Shown: positions 6,864-14,635 of the stretch, piece after piece
Numbering within the stretch: the first letter of the stretch is position 1
How the letters are laid out: each line of letters begins with the position of its first letter
Assembly: GCA_036303105.1 (NCBI GenBank)
Contig: JAXJBF010000126.1
Coordinates: forward strand, 1 to 21,949
Length of the DNA stretch: 21,949 nucleotides
From: UMGS1590 sp036303105
GTDB taxonomy: Bacteria; Bacillota; Peptococcia; Peptococcales; Peptococcaceae
Direction of reading: 5' to 3'
Made by a program: the position numbers and the translations under genes
The notes under the pieces: model-generated
Databases searched by the model: none
Told to the model about the DNA's origin: nothing
What the model saw: only the letters and a program-made list of their open reading frames with translations

Positions 6864-8342
6864 TTGAGTGAAGCAAAGAAAAAACGCAGCTTGTATCCAC
6901 TCCATTTGGTCATTGGGTTTGGCTTGTTGGCATTGTTTTGGCTGATGCCACCAATCGATCCGATCACCCCAATGGGGATGCGCTGCGCAGGGGCTTTCAT
7001 TGCGATGGTTTATCTTTGGAGCGCCTGTGATACATTATGGCCTAGCTTAGTTGGGCTTTTCTTTTTGGCCATTTCTGGTTATGGCGGAGAAGGCGGTTTT
7101 AATGGTGTATGGATGCAGGCCGTTGGGGTGTACACTGTACTCCTGACTCTGTTTTCTATGGTACTGTTTGGGGCAATGGATGAAGTGGGGGACACCAAGT
7201 ACATTGCAAAATGGTTCCTGACCCGCAAGATTTTCAAAGGCCGTCCATTCGTATTCATGGCCATTTTCTATCTTTGTGTGTTCGCTATTTCTGCAGTGTG
7301 CCAGCCAATGACCGCATTGATCATTCTCTGGCCTGTCGGTATCAGTCTGATGAACACCTTGGGCATCACCCGTGAAGAAAAATTCTGGCGTTATTTCTTC
7401 GTTGGGATGTTCGCTGTAGCAACACTGTCTCAGCCACTCTTCCCATTCATGGGTGCTCAGCTCATTCCATATGCAGCGTTCCAGAGCATGACGGCTGCAA
7501 TGGGTACGCCAATGACCATTCCTATTGGTCAGTATATGGTTGTTGATATTGTTATGACGGCACTGATCATGGCTATTTATATCTTGGCCATGAAGTTTGT
7601 GTTCCGTGTCGATTTCAGCAAGCTGAAAGCGGTAGATCCTGCTATGATCGAAAAGGAAATGCCACTGCCTCCAATGAGCCTGCCACAGAAGCTTTACCTC
7701 ATCATGGTACCTTGCTTCTTGGTGATGATGTTGGTGCCAAGCTTCTTCCCTGATTTCACCATTTGTCAGGCGCTCAATTTCATTGGACCAATGGGTATTG
7801 CCTTGATTTGGATCATGCTCTTCTTGATCATTCGTATTGATGGTCAGCCATTGCTGAACTTCAAAGAAGTGGCTTATCGTCAGTTCAACTGGGGCATTTT
7901 CTTCATGATCGCCGCTGCTGTTTATGGCGCCAACACCCTGTCCGACGAAGCTACTGGTATTCCAGACTTCCTCATTCAGGCATTGACCCCACTCCTCGGC
8001 GGACGCAGCGAAATGGCCTTCGTTGCCATCATGTTCACCGTTGCATTGATCGTTACCAACTTTGCCAACAATGCTGCCATGGCCGTTACGCTTATGCCGG
8101 TTGTACTGAACTTCTCCAACCAGCTCGGTATCAACCCAATGCCTGTCGCTACCGGCATCATTCTTATGGTATTCGTTGCCATGCTGACCCCTGCTGCATC
8201 TCCACACGCTGGTATGATGCACGGGATGAAGAAGATCTACAGTACAAAGGAAATCCTCACTGTCGGGTTCCCAATTTGTATTGCAGCGCTCATTCTGTAC
8301 ATTTGCGTGGGTTATCCACTGTGCAAATTGCTCATGGCTTAA
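6864..8342 (+). CDS. DASS (SLC13) family anion transporter, copy 1
   Basis: A 492-residue inner-membrane protein with many hydrophobic segments, of the divalent anion:Na+ symporter family that carries dicarboxylates, sulfate and related anions. The two inverted halves show the re-entrant hairpin regions as VCQPMTALIILWPVG (about 146-160) and TNFANNAAMAVTLMPV (about 397-412), where many relatives have SNT. The C-terminal LTPAASPHAGMMHG (about 445-458) is shared with copy 2. The start is TTG at 6864, aligned with the ATG of copy 2 (SEAKKKRSLYPLH follows in both); AAAGGA lies about 10 nt upstream. A terminator separates it from copy 2, so the two are transcribed independently. The substrate may be a sulfate ester or dicarboxylate, inferred only from shared regulation with the sulfotransferase. 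Confidence 0.88.
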   Translation: MSEAKKKRSLYPLHLVIGFGLLALFWLMPPIDPITPMGMRCAGAFIAMVYLWSACDTLWPSLVGLFFLAISGYGGEGGFNGVWMQAVGVYTVLLTLFSMVLFGAMDEVGDTKYIAKWFLTRKIFKGRPFVFMAIFYLCVFAISAVCQPMTALIILWPVGISLMNTLGITREEKFWRYFFVGMFAVATLSQPLFPFMGAQLIPYAAFQSMTAAMGTPMTIPIGQYMVVDIVMTALIMAIYILAMKFVFRVDFSKLKAVDPAMIEKEMPLPPMSLPQKLYLIMVPCFLVMMLVPSFFPDFTICQALNFIGPMGIALIWIMLFLIIRIDGQPLLNFKEVAYRQFNWGIFFMIAAAVYGANTLSDEATGIPDFLIQALTPLLGGRSEMAFVAIMFTVALIVTNFANNAAMAVTLMPVVLNFSNQLGINPMPVATGIILMVFVAMLTPAASPHAGMMHGMKKIYSTKEILTVGFPICIAALILYICVGYPLCKLLMA

Positions 8343-8356
8343 TTGTGATTGTTATA

Positions 8357-8390
8357 ACACCTGTCACTGTAGTGTGGCAGGTGTTTTTTT
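8357..8390 (+). terminator. Intrinsic terminator after the first DASS gene
   Basis: ACACCTG (8357-8363) pairs with CAGGTGT (8378-8384), with further pairing in the loop region, followed by TTTTTTT. Confidence 0.85.
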
Positions 8391-8451
8391 GTCTTTTCTA
8401 CAGAGACTATCTGGAGCTGGTTACAAAAAAGTGAAGATTATGGAGGGATGT

Positions 8452-8494
8452 GAAGTCCAGACTACTTATAGTTTCCATAAGTGAGTGATAGAAT
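8452..8494 (+). promoter_or_regulatory. Class II-type activator site and promoter of the second DASS gene
   Basis: The dyad GAAGT-CCAG-ACTAC (8452-8465), 23 bp, then TAGAAT (8489-8494). The spacing is identical to the sites at 6722 and 12361. No -35 hexamer is seen. The leader to the start codon is about 87 nt and can form a GGCCGA/TCGGCC hairpin. Confidence 0.75.
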
Positions 8495-8587
8495 ACATAC
8501 ATACGAAAGGCCGAGATGGGAATAATAAATTATATTAATAATCGCTGCTTTCGGCCAATCACTCAGAAAAAGGAAAGGATGAGAAAA

Positions 8588-10066
8588 ATGAGTGAAGCAA
8601 AGAAAAAACGCAGTTTATATCCACTGCATCTGATCATTGGCTTCGGCATCATGGCAATCCTGTGGCTGATTCCACCAATTGATCCGATCACCCCAATGGG
8701 GATGCGTTGCCTGGGGGCATTCCTGGCAATGGTTTATTTGTGGAGTGCGTGTGACACGCTCTGGCCAAGTTTGGTCGGGTTGTTCTTCCTCGCTATTTCT
8801 GGTTATGGCGGTGAAGGCGGATTTAACGGAGTTTGGATGCAGGCAATCGGTGTTAACACTGTACTGCTGACCCTGTTCTGCATGATTCTGTTTGGTGCAT
8901 TGGATGAAGTTGGTGATACCAAATACATCGCTAAATGGTTCCTGACCAAAAAAATCTTTAAAGGCCGTCCAATGGTCTTCCTGGCAGTTTTCTATGCATG
9001 CTGCTTTGTTTTGGCCACTATTGTTAGTCCTATTACTTCTTTGATTATTCTCTGGCCAATCGCTTTAACCTTGATGGATTCTGTTGGTGTCAAACGCGAT
9101 GACCGTTTCTGGAAATTCTTCTTTGTTGGGATGTTTGCTGTATCCACTCTGGCTCAGCCATTCTTCCCATTCCTGGGCGCGCAGCTCATTCCATATGCAG
9201 CATTCTCAAGCATGACCGCTGCAATGGGCAACCCAATGACCATTCCAATGGCTCAGTACATGGTTGTCGATTTAATCATGACCACCTTTATCATGGCTGT
9301 ATATCTGATCGTTGTTCGTTTCGTACTGCGTGTTGACATGTCCAAGCTGAAAGCCGTTGATCCTGAAACTGTTGAAAAGCAGATGCCGCTGCCTCCAATG
9401 AACCTGCAGCAGAAACTCTATCTCTGGATGGTGCCTATATATTTGATCATGGTTCTCGTACCAACTTTCATCAAAGGCAACCCAATCTGCGATTGGCTTA
9501 ACAGCATCAGCACCATGGGTATCACCTTGATCTGGGTTATCCTCTTCCTGATCATTCGCATTGATGGCAAGCCACTCCTGAACTTCAAGGAAGTTGCTTA
9601 TCGTCAGTTTAACTGGGGCATTTTCTTCATGATCGCTGCCGCTGTTTATGGCGCTAACACCTTGTCCGATGAAGCCACTGGTATTCCAGACTTCCTCATT
9701 CAGACTTTGACCCCTGTTCTTGGCGGACGTTCTGAAACCGCGTTCATTGCAATTATGTTCACCTTCGCACTGATTTTGACCAACTTTGCAAACAACGCTG
9801 CAATGGCCGTTATCCTGATGCCAGTTGTACTGAACTTCTCCAACGAATTGGGCATCAACCCAATGCCAGTTGCTACCGGGGTTATCCTCATGGTATTCGT
9901 TGCGATGCTGACCCCTGCTGCATCTCCTCACGCTGGTCTGATGCATGGTATGAAGAACATCTACAGCTCTAAAGAAATCTTTATGATAGGTTTCCCAATC
10001 TGCCTCTTGGCTTTGGTAAGCTACATCTTCATTGGTTACCCACTTGCTAAGCTGCTGATGCTCTAA
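8588..10066 (+). CDS. DASS (SLC13) family anion transporter, copy 2
   Basis: A 492-residue paralogue of the preceding transporter, of identical length and very similar along its whole sequence, with long identical blocks such as KEVAYRQFNWGIFFMIAAAV and AVYGANTLSDEATGIPDF. The hairpin regions read VSPITSLIILWPIA and TNFANNAAMAVILMPV. Differences concentrate around residues 135-165 and 270-320, which could change substrate preference. The ATG at 8588 was chosen because AAAGGAT lies just upstream and it aligns with copy 1; an upstream in-frame ATG at 8516 has no ribosome binding site. Codon use is strongly biased to a few codons (Phe TTC, Pro CCA), like the sulfotransferase gene, suggesting high expression. 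It has its own promoter and terminator. Confidence 0.9.
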   Translation: MSEAKKKRSLYPLHLIIGFGIMAILWLIPPIDPITPMGMRCLGAFLAMVYLWSACDTLWPSLVGLFFLAISGYGGEGGFNGVWMQAIGVNTVLLTLFCMILFGALDEVGDTKYIAKWFLTKKIFKGRPMVFLAVFYACCFVLATIVSPITSLIILWPIALTLMDSVGVKRDDRFWKFFFVGMFAVSTLAQPFFPFLGAQLIPYAAFSSMTAAMGNPMTIPMAQYMVVDLIMTTFIMAVYLIVVRFVLRVDMSKLKAVDPETVEKQMPLPPMNLQQKLYLWMVPIYLIMVLVPTFIKGNPICDWLNSISTMGITLIWVILFLIIRIDGKPLLNFKEVAYRQFNWGIFFMIAAAVYGANTLSDEATGIPDFLIQTLTPVLGGRSETAFIAIMFTFALILTNFANNAAMAVILMPVVLNFSNELGINPMPVATGVILMVFVAMLTPAASPHAGLMHGMKNIYSSKEIFMIGFPICLLALVSYIFIGYPLAKLLML

Positions 10067-10086
10067 TTCTAAGATGTAAGATCGTT

Positions 10087-10122
10087 ACAGCCGGTCCGAG
10101 TTATCGGACCGGCTGTTTTTTT
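10087..10122 (+). terminator. Intrinsic terminator after the second DASS gene
   Basis: A perfect 13-bp stem, ACAGCCGGTCCGA (10087-10099) with its complement at 10104-10116, a GTTA loop and a run of seven T. Confidence 0.95.
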
Positions 10123-10205
10123 GCTGTCAAAGACCATGGTTCGATGCCGCCCTGTCAAGATGGCACAGAATGGCAATGCAGACCGCAAAGATAAAAAGGC
10201 GCCAT

Positions 10206-10248
10206 AAAAAACAACTGCCTGGGCAATAAGCACCCAGGCAGTTGTTTT
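10206..10248 (-). terminator. Terminator of azlCD (hairpin has U-tracts on both strands)
   Basis: ACAACTGCCTGGG (10211-10223) pairs with its complement at 10233-10245. On the minus strand the stem is followed by TTTTT, ending the azlCD transcript; a shorter T-run exists on the plus strand. Nothing else was recognised in 10123-10205. Confidence 0.85.
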
Positions 10249-10268
10249 GTTGGTGTTATGTGGATTTT

Positions 10269-10574
10269 TTAAAGAAACAATTCTAAGATAAAGACAATGC
10301 CGCAGCAGGCAATGGCAACCTGGAACAGGCTGCAGCCTTTCCAGGCGGCAACGGCGCCAACAGCAAGGGCTGCTGCACCAGCAAGCGGCGAAGCTGTGGC
10401 TGTAAGGATGGCCGGGAACGTCATCACAGATAAGGTGACGTAAGGCACATAATAAAGGAATGACTGGACAAAAACATTGGTGATCGGTTTACGGATCAGT
10501 GTCAACGGCAGCACACGGATCAAATAACAGGTGATGGCGATGACAGCAATGTAAAGATAGGTGTTATGAGCCAT
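10269..10574 (-). CDS. azlD: AzlD-like small subunit of branched-chain amino acid exporter
   Basis: A 101-residue, four-helix membrane protein. It is the partner of AzlC in the LIV-E family, which exports branched-chain amino acids and analogues. The family pattern YLIRVLPLTLIRKP near the N-terminus and the hydrophobic, Gly/Ala-rich second half fit. It begins one base after the azlC stop codon, so the two are translated together. A hairpin terminator follows. The substrate here is inferred only from the family. Confidence 0.88.
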   Translation of the reverse strand: MAHNTYLYIAVIAITCYLIRVLPLTLIRKPITNVFVQSFLYYVPYVTLSVMTFPAILTATASPLAGAAALAVGAVAAWKGCSLFQVAIACCGIVFILELFL

Positions 10575-10575
10575 G

Positions 10576-11349
10576 TTACTGCGCCTCCGTTTCTTGTGTA
10601 TGGGTTTGAACTGGACGCAGAATGGCGGCTATTGCAGAAATAACAATGGTTAAAATGATGGTGCGGGTGCCGCTCGAAAGATTGGAGATCGCTGGCAGCA
10701 CACTGAAGCAATAGCTGGCTGCAAAACTAATCAGCACCACAGCACCAACGACACGATCTTCTCTTGCAGGTGGAATGATGATGGCAAGGAACATGCCAAA
10801 GAGCGCCACACTGAGTGCATTGGTAACGATGCCAGGCAATACATTGCCGGCGATGATGCCGCAGGCTGTGCCAATGGACCAGCCTGGTGAGGCGATGATG
10901 AAAGCACCGTAGTTGTAGTAAGGATTGATATAACCTGGACGAGAAATCGCAATGCCAAAGATTTCGTCGGTAATGCCAAAACCTACCAAGAGACGATGAT
11001 GGAAGGGGGTGTTTGGTGAAAAGCGTTGGCTCAATGCTGCGCTCATAAGCAGATAGCGCGCATTGGCGATTAATGTGATGATGAATAATTCCAGATAGGT
11101 GCCCATGGCCGCCATCACAGTGAAGGCAGCGTATTCTCCAGCAGAGGCGTTGACAAGCGCGCTCATGAGCCAGCCTTGAAAGGCGGATAGACCAATGGCG
11201 TCGGCTTGAATGCCAAGAGAAAAAGCAACCGCGAAATAGCCCAGACAGATTGGGATGCCGTCGTGCAGCCCTTCGCGAAAAGCGCGCCGGTTGTCCATTG
11301 CGCTGAAAATGCTAGGACCGCAGTCGGAATAGCCTTTGACTGCAGACAT
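10576..11349 (-). CDS. azlC: AzlC-like branched-chain amino acid exporter subunit
   Basis: A 257-residue polytopic membrane protein, the large subunit of the AzlCD exporter. Family blocks are the N-terminal FREGLHDGIPICLGYFAVAFSLG segment (seen as FREGLHDGIP then LGYFAVAFSLG), NASAGEYAAF, NARYLLMSAAL and GFGITDEIFGIA. The start at 11349 has AGAAGGA upstream. It is expressed from a minus-strand promoter that overlaps the promoter of the divergent LysR-type gene, the usual arrangement for LysR control of a transporter operon. Confidence 0.93.
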   Translation of the reverse strand: MSAVKGYSDCGPSIFSAMDNRRAFREGLHDGIPICLGYFAVAFSLGIQADAIGLSAFQGWLMSALVNASAGEYAAFTVMAAMGTYLELFIITLIANARYLLMSAALSQRFSPNTPFHHRLLVGFGITDEIFGIAISRPGYINPYYNYGAFIIASPGWSIGTACGIIAGNVLPGIVTNALSVALFGMFLAIIIPPAREDRVVGAVVLISFAASYCFSVLPAISNLSSGTRTIILTIVISAIAAILRPVQTHTQETEAQ

Positions 11350-11391
11350 AGAATTCCTTCTTTCCTATAAATATACATGTTGTGTGAAACA

Positions 11392-11420
11392 ATTATACAA
11401 AAAAGATTGACATTAGTAAA
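11392..11420 (-). promoter_or_regulatory. Promoter of azlCD
   Basis: On the minus strand TTTACT (11415-11420) and TATAAT (11392-11397) with a 17-bp spacer. Its -35 lies inside the spacer of the divergent lysR promoter, so one bound regulator could affect both. Confidence 0.65.
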
Positions 11421-11435
11421 GACAATAATTATGAT
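11407..11435 (+). promoter_or_regulatory. Promoter of the LysR-type gene
   Basis: A consensus TTGACA (11407-11412), 17-bp spacer and TATGAT (11430-11435) give a predicted start about 30 nt before the gene. It overlaps the azlCD promoter. Confidence 0.75.
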
Positions 11436-11471
11436 GGAAGTATTAGAAAATGCAATACAGGGGGCAACATT

Positions 11472-12335
11472 ATGCTGTCAAAATACGATATCTTTTGTAA
11501 GGTGGTTGAATACAGCGGTTTCACTCGAGCTGCCAACGCCATTCAATATTCTCAGAGCGCTGTCAGCCAGACGGTAAAGAACCTCGAGCAGGAACTTGGT
11601 CTGACATTGCTCACCCGTGGGAAAGAGGGGATTCATTTGACGCCTGACGGCGAGGCGATCTTTCCTTATATTCAAGCCATTGCCAACGCCGAAGACGCAT
11701 TAATGCGGCGGCAAAAAGAAATGCAGGGGCTGAAGGGCAGTGTTGTGCGCATTGGAACATTCACCAGCGTCAGCCGCACCCTGCTGCCTGGATGGATGTG
11801 GCAATTCAAGCGCGAACATCCTGGCATTCGTTTTGTGCTTGAACAGGGGGAATACACCACCATTTCTGAATGGGTGAAAAATGGCAGTGTGGACTTTGGC
11901 TTTGTCAATATGGACGCTGCCCCAGATATGGAAGGACGCTTGTTGTACACAGACAAAATGTGTGCCGTTATGCCGCCGGATCACGCACTGACGCAAAAAA
12001 AATCTGTGCAGCTTGCAGATTTGGCCGACAGCGCATTGATTTTGCTGGATGAAGGAGATTTTAATGTGCCAATGCGTGCCTTTGATGCCAACGGCTTAAT
12101 ACCACAGATCGAGTATGAGGTGTACGATGATTACACCATCATTGCCATGGTGGAGGAAAAACTCGGCGTGTCGATCATGTATGAGCGTGTGCTTGCTGGT
12201 TATGCCAGCAAAGTGGCAACGCGTCCTATTGATGAAGAGCTCAGCCGCCGCGTGGGTATTGTTTGGAACAATTGGGAAACCATGCCAATTGCGGCGCGTC
12301 GGTTTGTGGAATTTATTCTCGCACAGCCTTGCTGA
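11472..12335 (+). CDS. LysR-family transcriptional regulator
   Basis: A 287-residue LysR-type regulator. The N-terminal winged helix-turn-helix is at about 1-60 (FTRAANAIQYSQSAVSQTVK, 17-36; then LEQELGLTLLTR), followed by the linker helix (about 60-85) and a periplasmic-binding-like effector domain (about 91-287), starting VVRIGTFTSVSRTLLP. It is divergent from azlCD with overlapping promoters, so azlCD and itself are the likely targets. It also precedes the sulfotransferase gene, but that gene has its own promoter with a different type of site. The ATG at 11472 has a weak GGGGG ribosome binding site. The effector is unknown. Confidence 0.93.
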   Translation: MLSKYDIFCKVVEYSGFTRAANAIQYSQSAVSQTVKNLEQELGLTLLTRGKEGIHLTPDGEAIFPYIQAIANAEDALMRRQKEMQGLKGSVVRIGTFTSVSRTLLPGWMWQFKREHPGIRFVLEQGEYTTISEWVKNGSVDFGFVNMDAAPDMEGRLLYTDKMCAVMPPDHALTQKKSVQLADLADSALILLDEGDFNVPMRAFDANGLIPQIEYEVYDDYTIIAMVEEKLGVSIMYERVLAGYASKVATRPIDEELSRRVGIVWNNWETMPIAARRFVEFILAQPC

Positions 12336-12360
12336 AAAAATGGCGGAATCCATGTAAACT

Positions 12361-12403
12361 GTAGTCCAGACTAGTAAATTTCTAACGATTGTTCTGTTAT
12401 ACT
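12361..12403 (+). promoter_or_regulatory. Class II-type activator site and promoter of the sulfotransferase gene
   Basis: The dyad GTAGT-CCAG-ACTAG (12361-12374), 23 bp, then TATACT (12398-12403). It is the best match to the ideal dyad among the three sites, with identical phasing. No -35 hexamer is present. It lies only 25 bp after the lysR stop codon. Confidence 0.78.
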
Positions 12404-12411
12404 TTATATAA

Positions 12412-12432
12412 GGTCAGCTAATGATGCTGACC
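12412..12432 (+). other. 5'-terminal stem-loop of the sulfotransferase mRNA
   Basis: GGTCAGC (12412-12418) and GCTGACC (12426-12432) form a perfect 7-bp stem around a 7-nt loop. It starts one or two bases after the predicted transcription start near 12410. Such 5' hairpins can shield mRNA from decay; that role is inferred. Confidence 0.5.
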
Positions 12433-12464
12433 ATCCTGCTTGACTTAATGAATGGAGGAACAAC

Positions 12465-14351
12465 ATGGCAGAAATTAAATATACCAAAAAAGACCACATC
12501 ATTGTGCAACAGAAAGCCAGCGAAGAAGCTTTCCTTGCAGAATTTGCAGCAGGGGACTACACCCTCAGCAATCCACTCGTTAAACTCAATCCATATATCA
12601 TTTGCCCACTGTCTGCAATGATTCTCTTCAAGACCCCACGTCCAGAAGAAGTGACCATCATTGTACACGGGAAAGAAGCTGCCGGAGATATCGTTCATCG
12701 TTTCCCAGCCAGCTATGAACATGTACTGCCTGTTTATGGTCTCTATGCAGACTATGACAACCAGGTTGAAATTGTGCTCCAGGATGGCGCACGTCACACC
12801 GTAACCATCAAGACCGAACCTCTGATGGAAGGTGTACCTGAATCCACCTCTATTGATACCACTGCTGAATACATGGGTGACAACTTTGTGTTCCTGACAG
12901 CTTCCATGCGTTCTTTCCCAGTTGGTTATGACTATGCTGGCGATCTGCGCTGGTACTGCAAAGAAAACCTTGCTTTCGACATCAAGCGCATTCGCAACGG
13001 CCACATCCTTGTTGGTACCGAACGTCTCGTGAAGATGCCTTACTTCACCACCGGTCTCTATGAAATGAACTTTGGTGGTAAGATCTTCAAAGAATACGTC
13101 ATTCCATGCGGCGGTTACCATCACGACCAGTTCCAGATGAAGGACGGCAACCTGCTTGCTCTGACTTTCGATTTCTACTCTGGCACTGTTGAAGACGTTT
13201 GCGTATTGCTTGACAAAGACACTGGCGAAATCCTCAAGAAGTGGGATTACAAGAAAGTGCTCCCACAGCACGGCCCAGGGTCCGGCAGCCAGACCGAAGA
13301 AGACTGGTTCCACAACAACGCTGTATGGTACGACGAAAAGACCAACAGCCTCACCTTCTCCGGCCGTCATGAAGACGCAGTCATCAACCTTGACTATGAA
13401 ACCGGCGAACTCAACTGGATCATCGGTGACCCAGAAAACTGGCCACAGGAATATGTCGACAAGTACTTCTTCACCCCAGTTGGTGACGGCGAATTTGACT
13501 GGCAGTATGAACAGCATGCCTGCGTCGTTCTTCCAGATGGCGATATCATGCTCTTCGACAACGGTCACTATCGTTCCAAGAACCCAGACAAATACTGGGC
13601 AAACCATGACAACTTCTCCCGTGGCGTGCGTTATCGCATCGACACCGACAAGATGACCATCGAACAGGTATGGCAGTATGGTAAAGAACGCGGTGCAGAA
13701 TTCTTCTCTCCATACATCTGCAACGTAGAATACTACGACGAAGGTCATTACATGGTTCATTCCGGTGGTATCGGTTACCTCGACGGCGAACCATGCGATG
13801 GTTTTGCAGCTGTTATGGCCATGAAGCCTGAATTCAAAGACCGCATCACCTTCAACTCCATCACCTGTGAACTCGTTGATGACAAAGTTGTTTACGAACT
13901 CCACGTACCAGCCAACTGCTATCGTGCAGAAAAGCTGCCAATTTATGCAGCAGGCGAAGTGTTTGAACCAGGTGCTGGTGAATACCTCGGTGGCCTCATT
14001 GAAACACAGACCACCCGCATGAAAGTCAAAGCCGACGAAACCGGCGAACTCGTGCCAGAACATTACAATGCAAACATCGTCGAAGAAGACGACCGCATCA
14101 TGTTCAACGCCATCTATGAAACTGGCGAAATGGTACAGATCCTGCTCGTTGACGAAGCTGGCAACATCCGTCGTTACCCAGTCAACACCGTTGGTCAGGA
14201 CTTCTCCGCAATGTGCGTAGGGACCTTCCAGAAGGAAAACCCATGCGACATTGATACCTTCATCAACAAGACCGGCCTCGAAGGCCCTCAGACCGTTAAA
14301 CTGCTTTGCGAAGACAAAGTGTACGAAACCGGTATTGTTGTCAACAAGTGA
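12465..14351 (+). CDS. Aryl-sulfate sulfotransferase
   Basis: A 628-residue PAPS-independent arylsulfate sulfotransferase, which moves the sulfuryl group from one phenyl sulfate ester to another phenol through a histidine intermediate. Motifs of the six-bladed propeller enzyme are present: CGGYHHDQF (215-223), DWFHNNAVWYD (280-290), SGRHEDAVINLDYETGELNW (299-318) with R301 and H302, and QHACVVLPDGDIMLFDNG (350-367) with H351 as candidate catalytic His. Unlike periplasmic AssT of Escherichia coli there is no signal peptide at the N-terminus (MAEIKYTKKD), and several cysteines occur, so a cytosolic enzyme is likely. GGAGG precedes the ATG. Codon choice is extremely biased, suggesting high expression. 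It shares its promoter type with the two DASS transporters, which may bring in its sulfate-ester substrate. Confidence 0.92.
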   Translation: MAEIKYTKKDHIIVQQKASEEAFLAEFAAGDYTLSNPLVKLNPYIICPLSAMILFKTPRPEEVTIIVHGKEAAGDIVHRFPASYEHVLPVYGLYADYDNQVEIVLQDGARHTVTIKTEPLMEGVPESTSIDTTAEYMGDNFVFLTASMRSFPVGYDYAGDLRWYCKENLAFDIKRIRNGHILVGTERLVKMPYFTTGLYEMNFGGKIFKEYVIPCGGYHHDQFQMKDGNLLALTFDFYSGTVEDVCVLLDKDTGEILKKWDYKKVLPQHGPGSGSQTEEDWFHNNAVWYDEKTNSLTFSGRHEDAVINLDYETGELNWIIGDPENWPQEYVDKYFFTPVGDGEFDWQYEQHACVVLPDGDIMLFDNGHYRSKNPDKYWANHDNFSRGVRYRIDTDKMTIEQVWQYGKERGAEFFSPYICNVEYYDEGHYMVHSGGIGYLDGEPCDGFAAVMAMKPEFKDRITFNSITCELVDDKVVYELHVPANCYRAEKLPIYAAGEVFEPGAGEYLGGLIETQTTRMKVKADETGELVPEHYNANIVEEDDRIMFNAIYETGEMVQILLVDEAGNIRRYPVNTVGQDFSAMCVGTFQKENPCDIDTFINKTGLEGPQTVKLLCEDKVYETGIVVNK

Positions 14352-14384
14352 TCACTCGTTTCTCATTTTCATAATCCCTTTTCT

Positions 14385-14428
14385 GAAAGCGCTGTATGCC
14401 AATTCTGGCATGCAGCGCTTTCTCTTTA
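14385..14428 (+). terminator. Intrinsic terminator after the sulfotransferase gene
   Basis: GAAAGCGCTGTATGCCA (14385-14401) pairs with 14406-14422 with a single mismatch around ATTC; a short T-rich tract follows. Confidence 0.85.
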
Positions 14429-14480
14429 TCATGATTTTTACGATTAAGTTGCAATTCATTGTGAAGATTCTTGATATTTG

Positions 14481-14511
14481 TTGCACCAGTTGATGAACGC
14501 CGTGCTATAAT
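14481..14511 (+). promoter_or_regulatory. Promoter of the SLH surface-protein gene
   Basis: A perfect TATAAT at 14506-14511 with TTGCAC at 14481-14486 (19-bp spacer, long). The leader is about 118 nt and contains ACCATC/GATGGT pairing at about 14571-14599. No activator dyad was seen. Confidence 0.5.
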
Positions 14512-14635
14512 ATAAGCAATAAGGAAAGTTATGTTCGGTAAGTGTATGGTAAATGTTTTAGAATGAGACCATCGGTATGTGTTGGTTATAGAGATGGTGC
14601 GCTAAAACAATAGCATGAAAAAGGGAGGAAGAATC

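Noticed and set aside
7047..8222. A 391-codon open frame antisense to the first DASS gene, with a similar shorter one antisense to the second
   Set aside because: The repeated His/Asn-rich pattern is a by-product of the hydrophobic membrane-protein code on the other strand.
11413..11426. TTAGT-AAAG-ACAAT, a possible fourth copy of the dyad, before lysR
   Set aside because: Only the inner bases match, and it sits inside the spacer of a consensus promoter that would not need class II activation. It may be a LysR site instead.
12414..14063. A 549-codon open frame antisense to the sulfotransferase gene
   Set aside because: It arises from the strong codon bias of the sense gene. The composition is unlike a real protein and it has no ribosome binding site.
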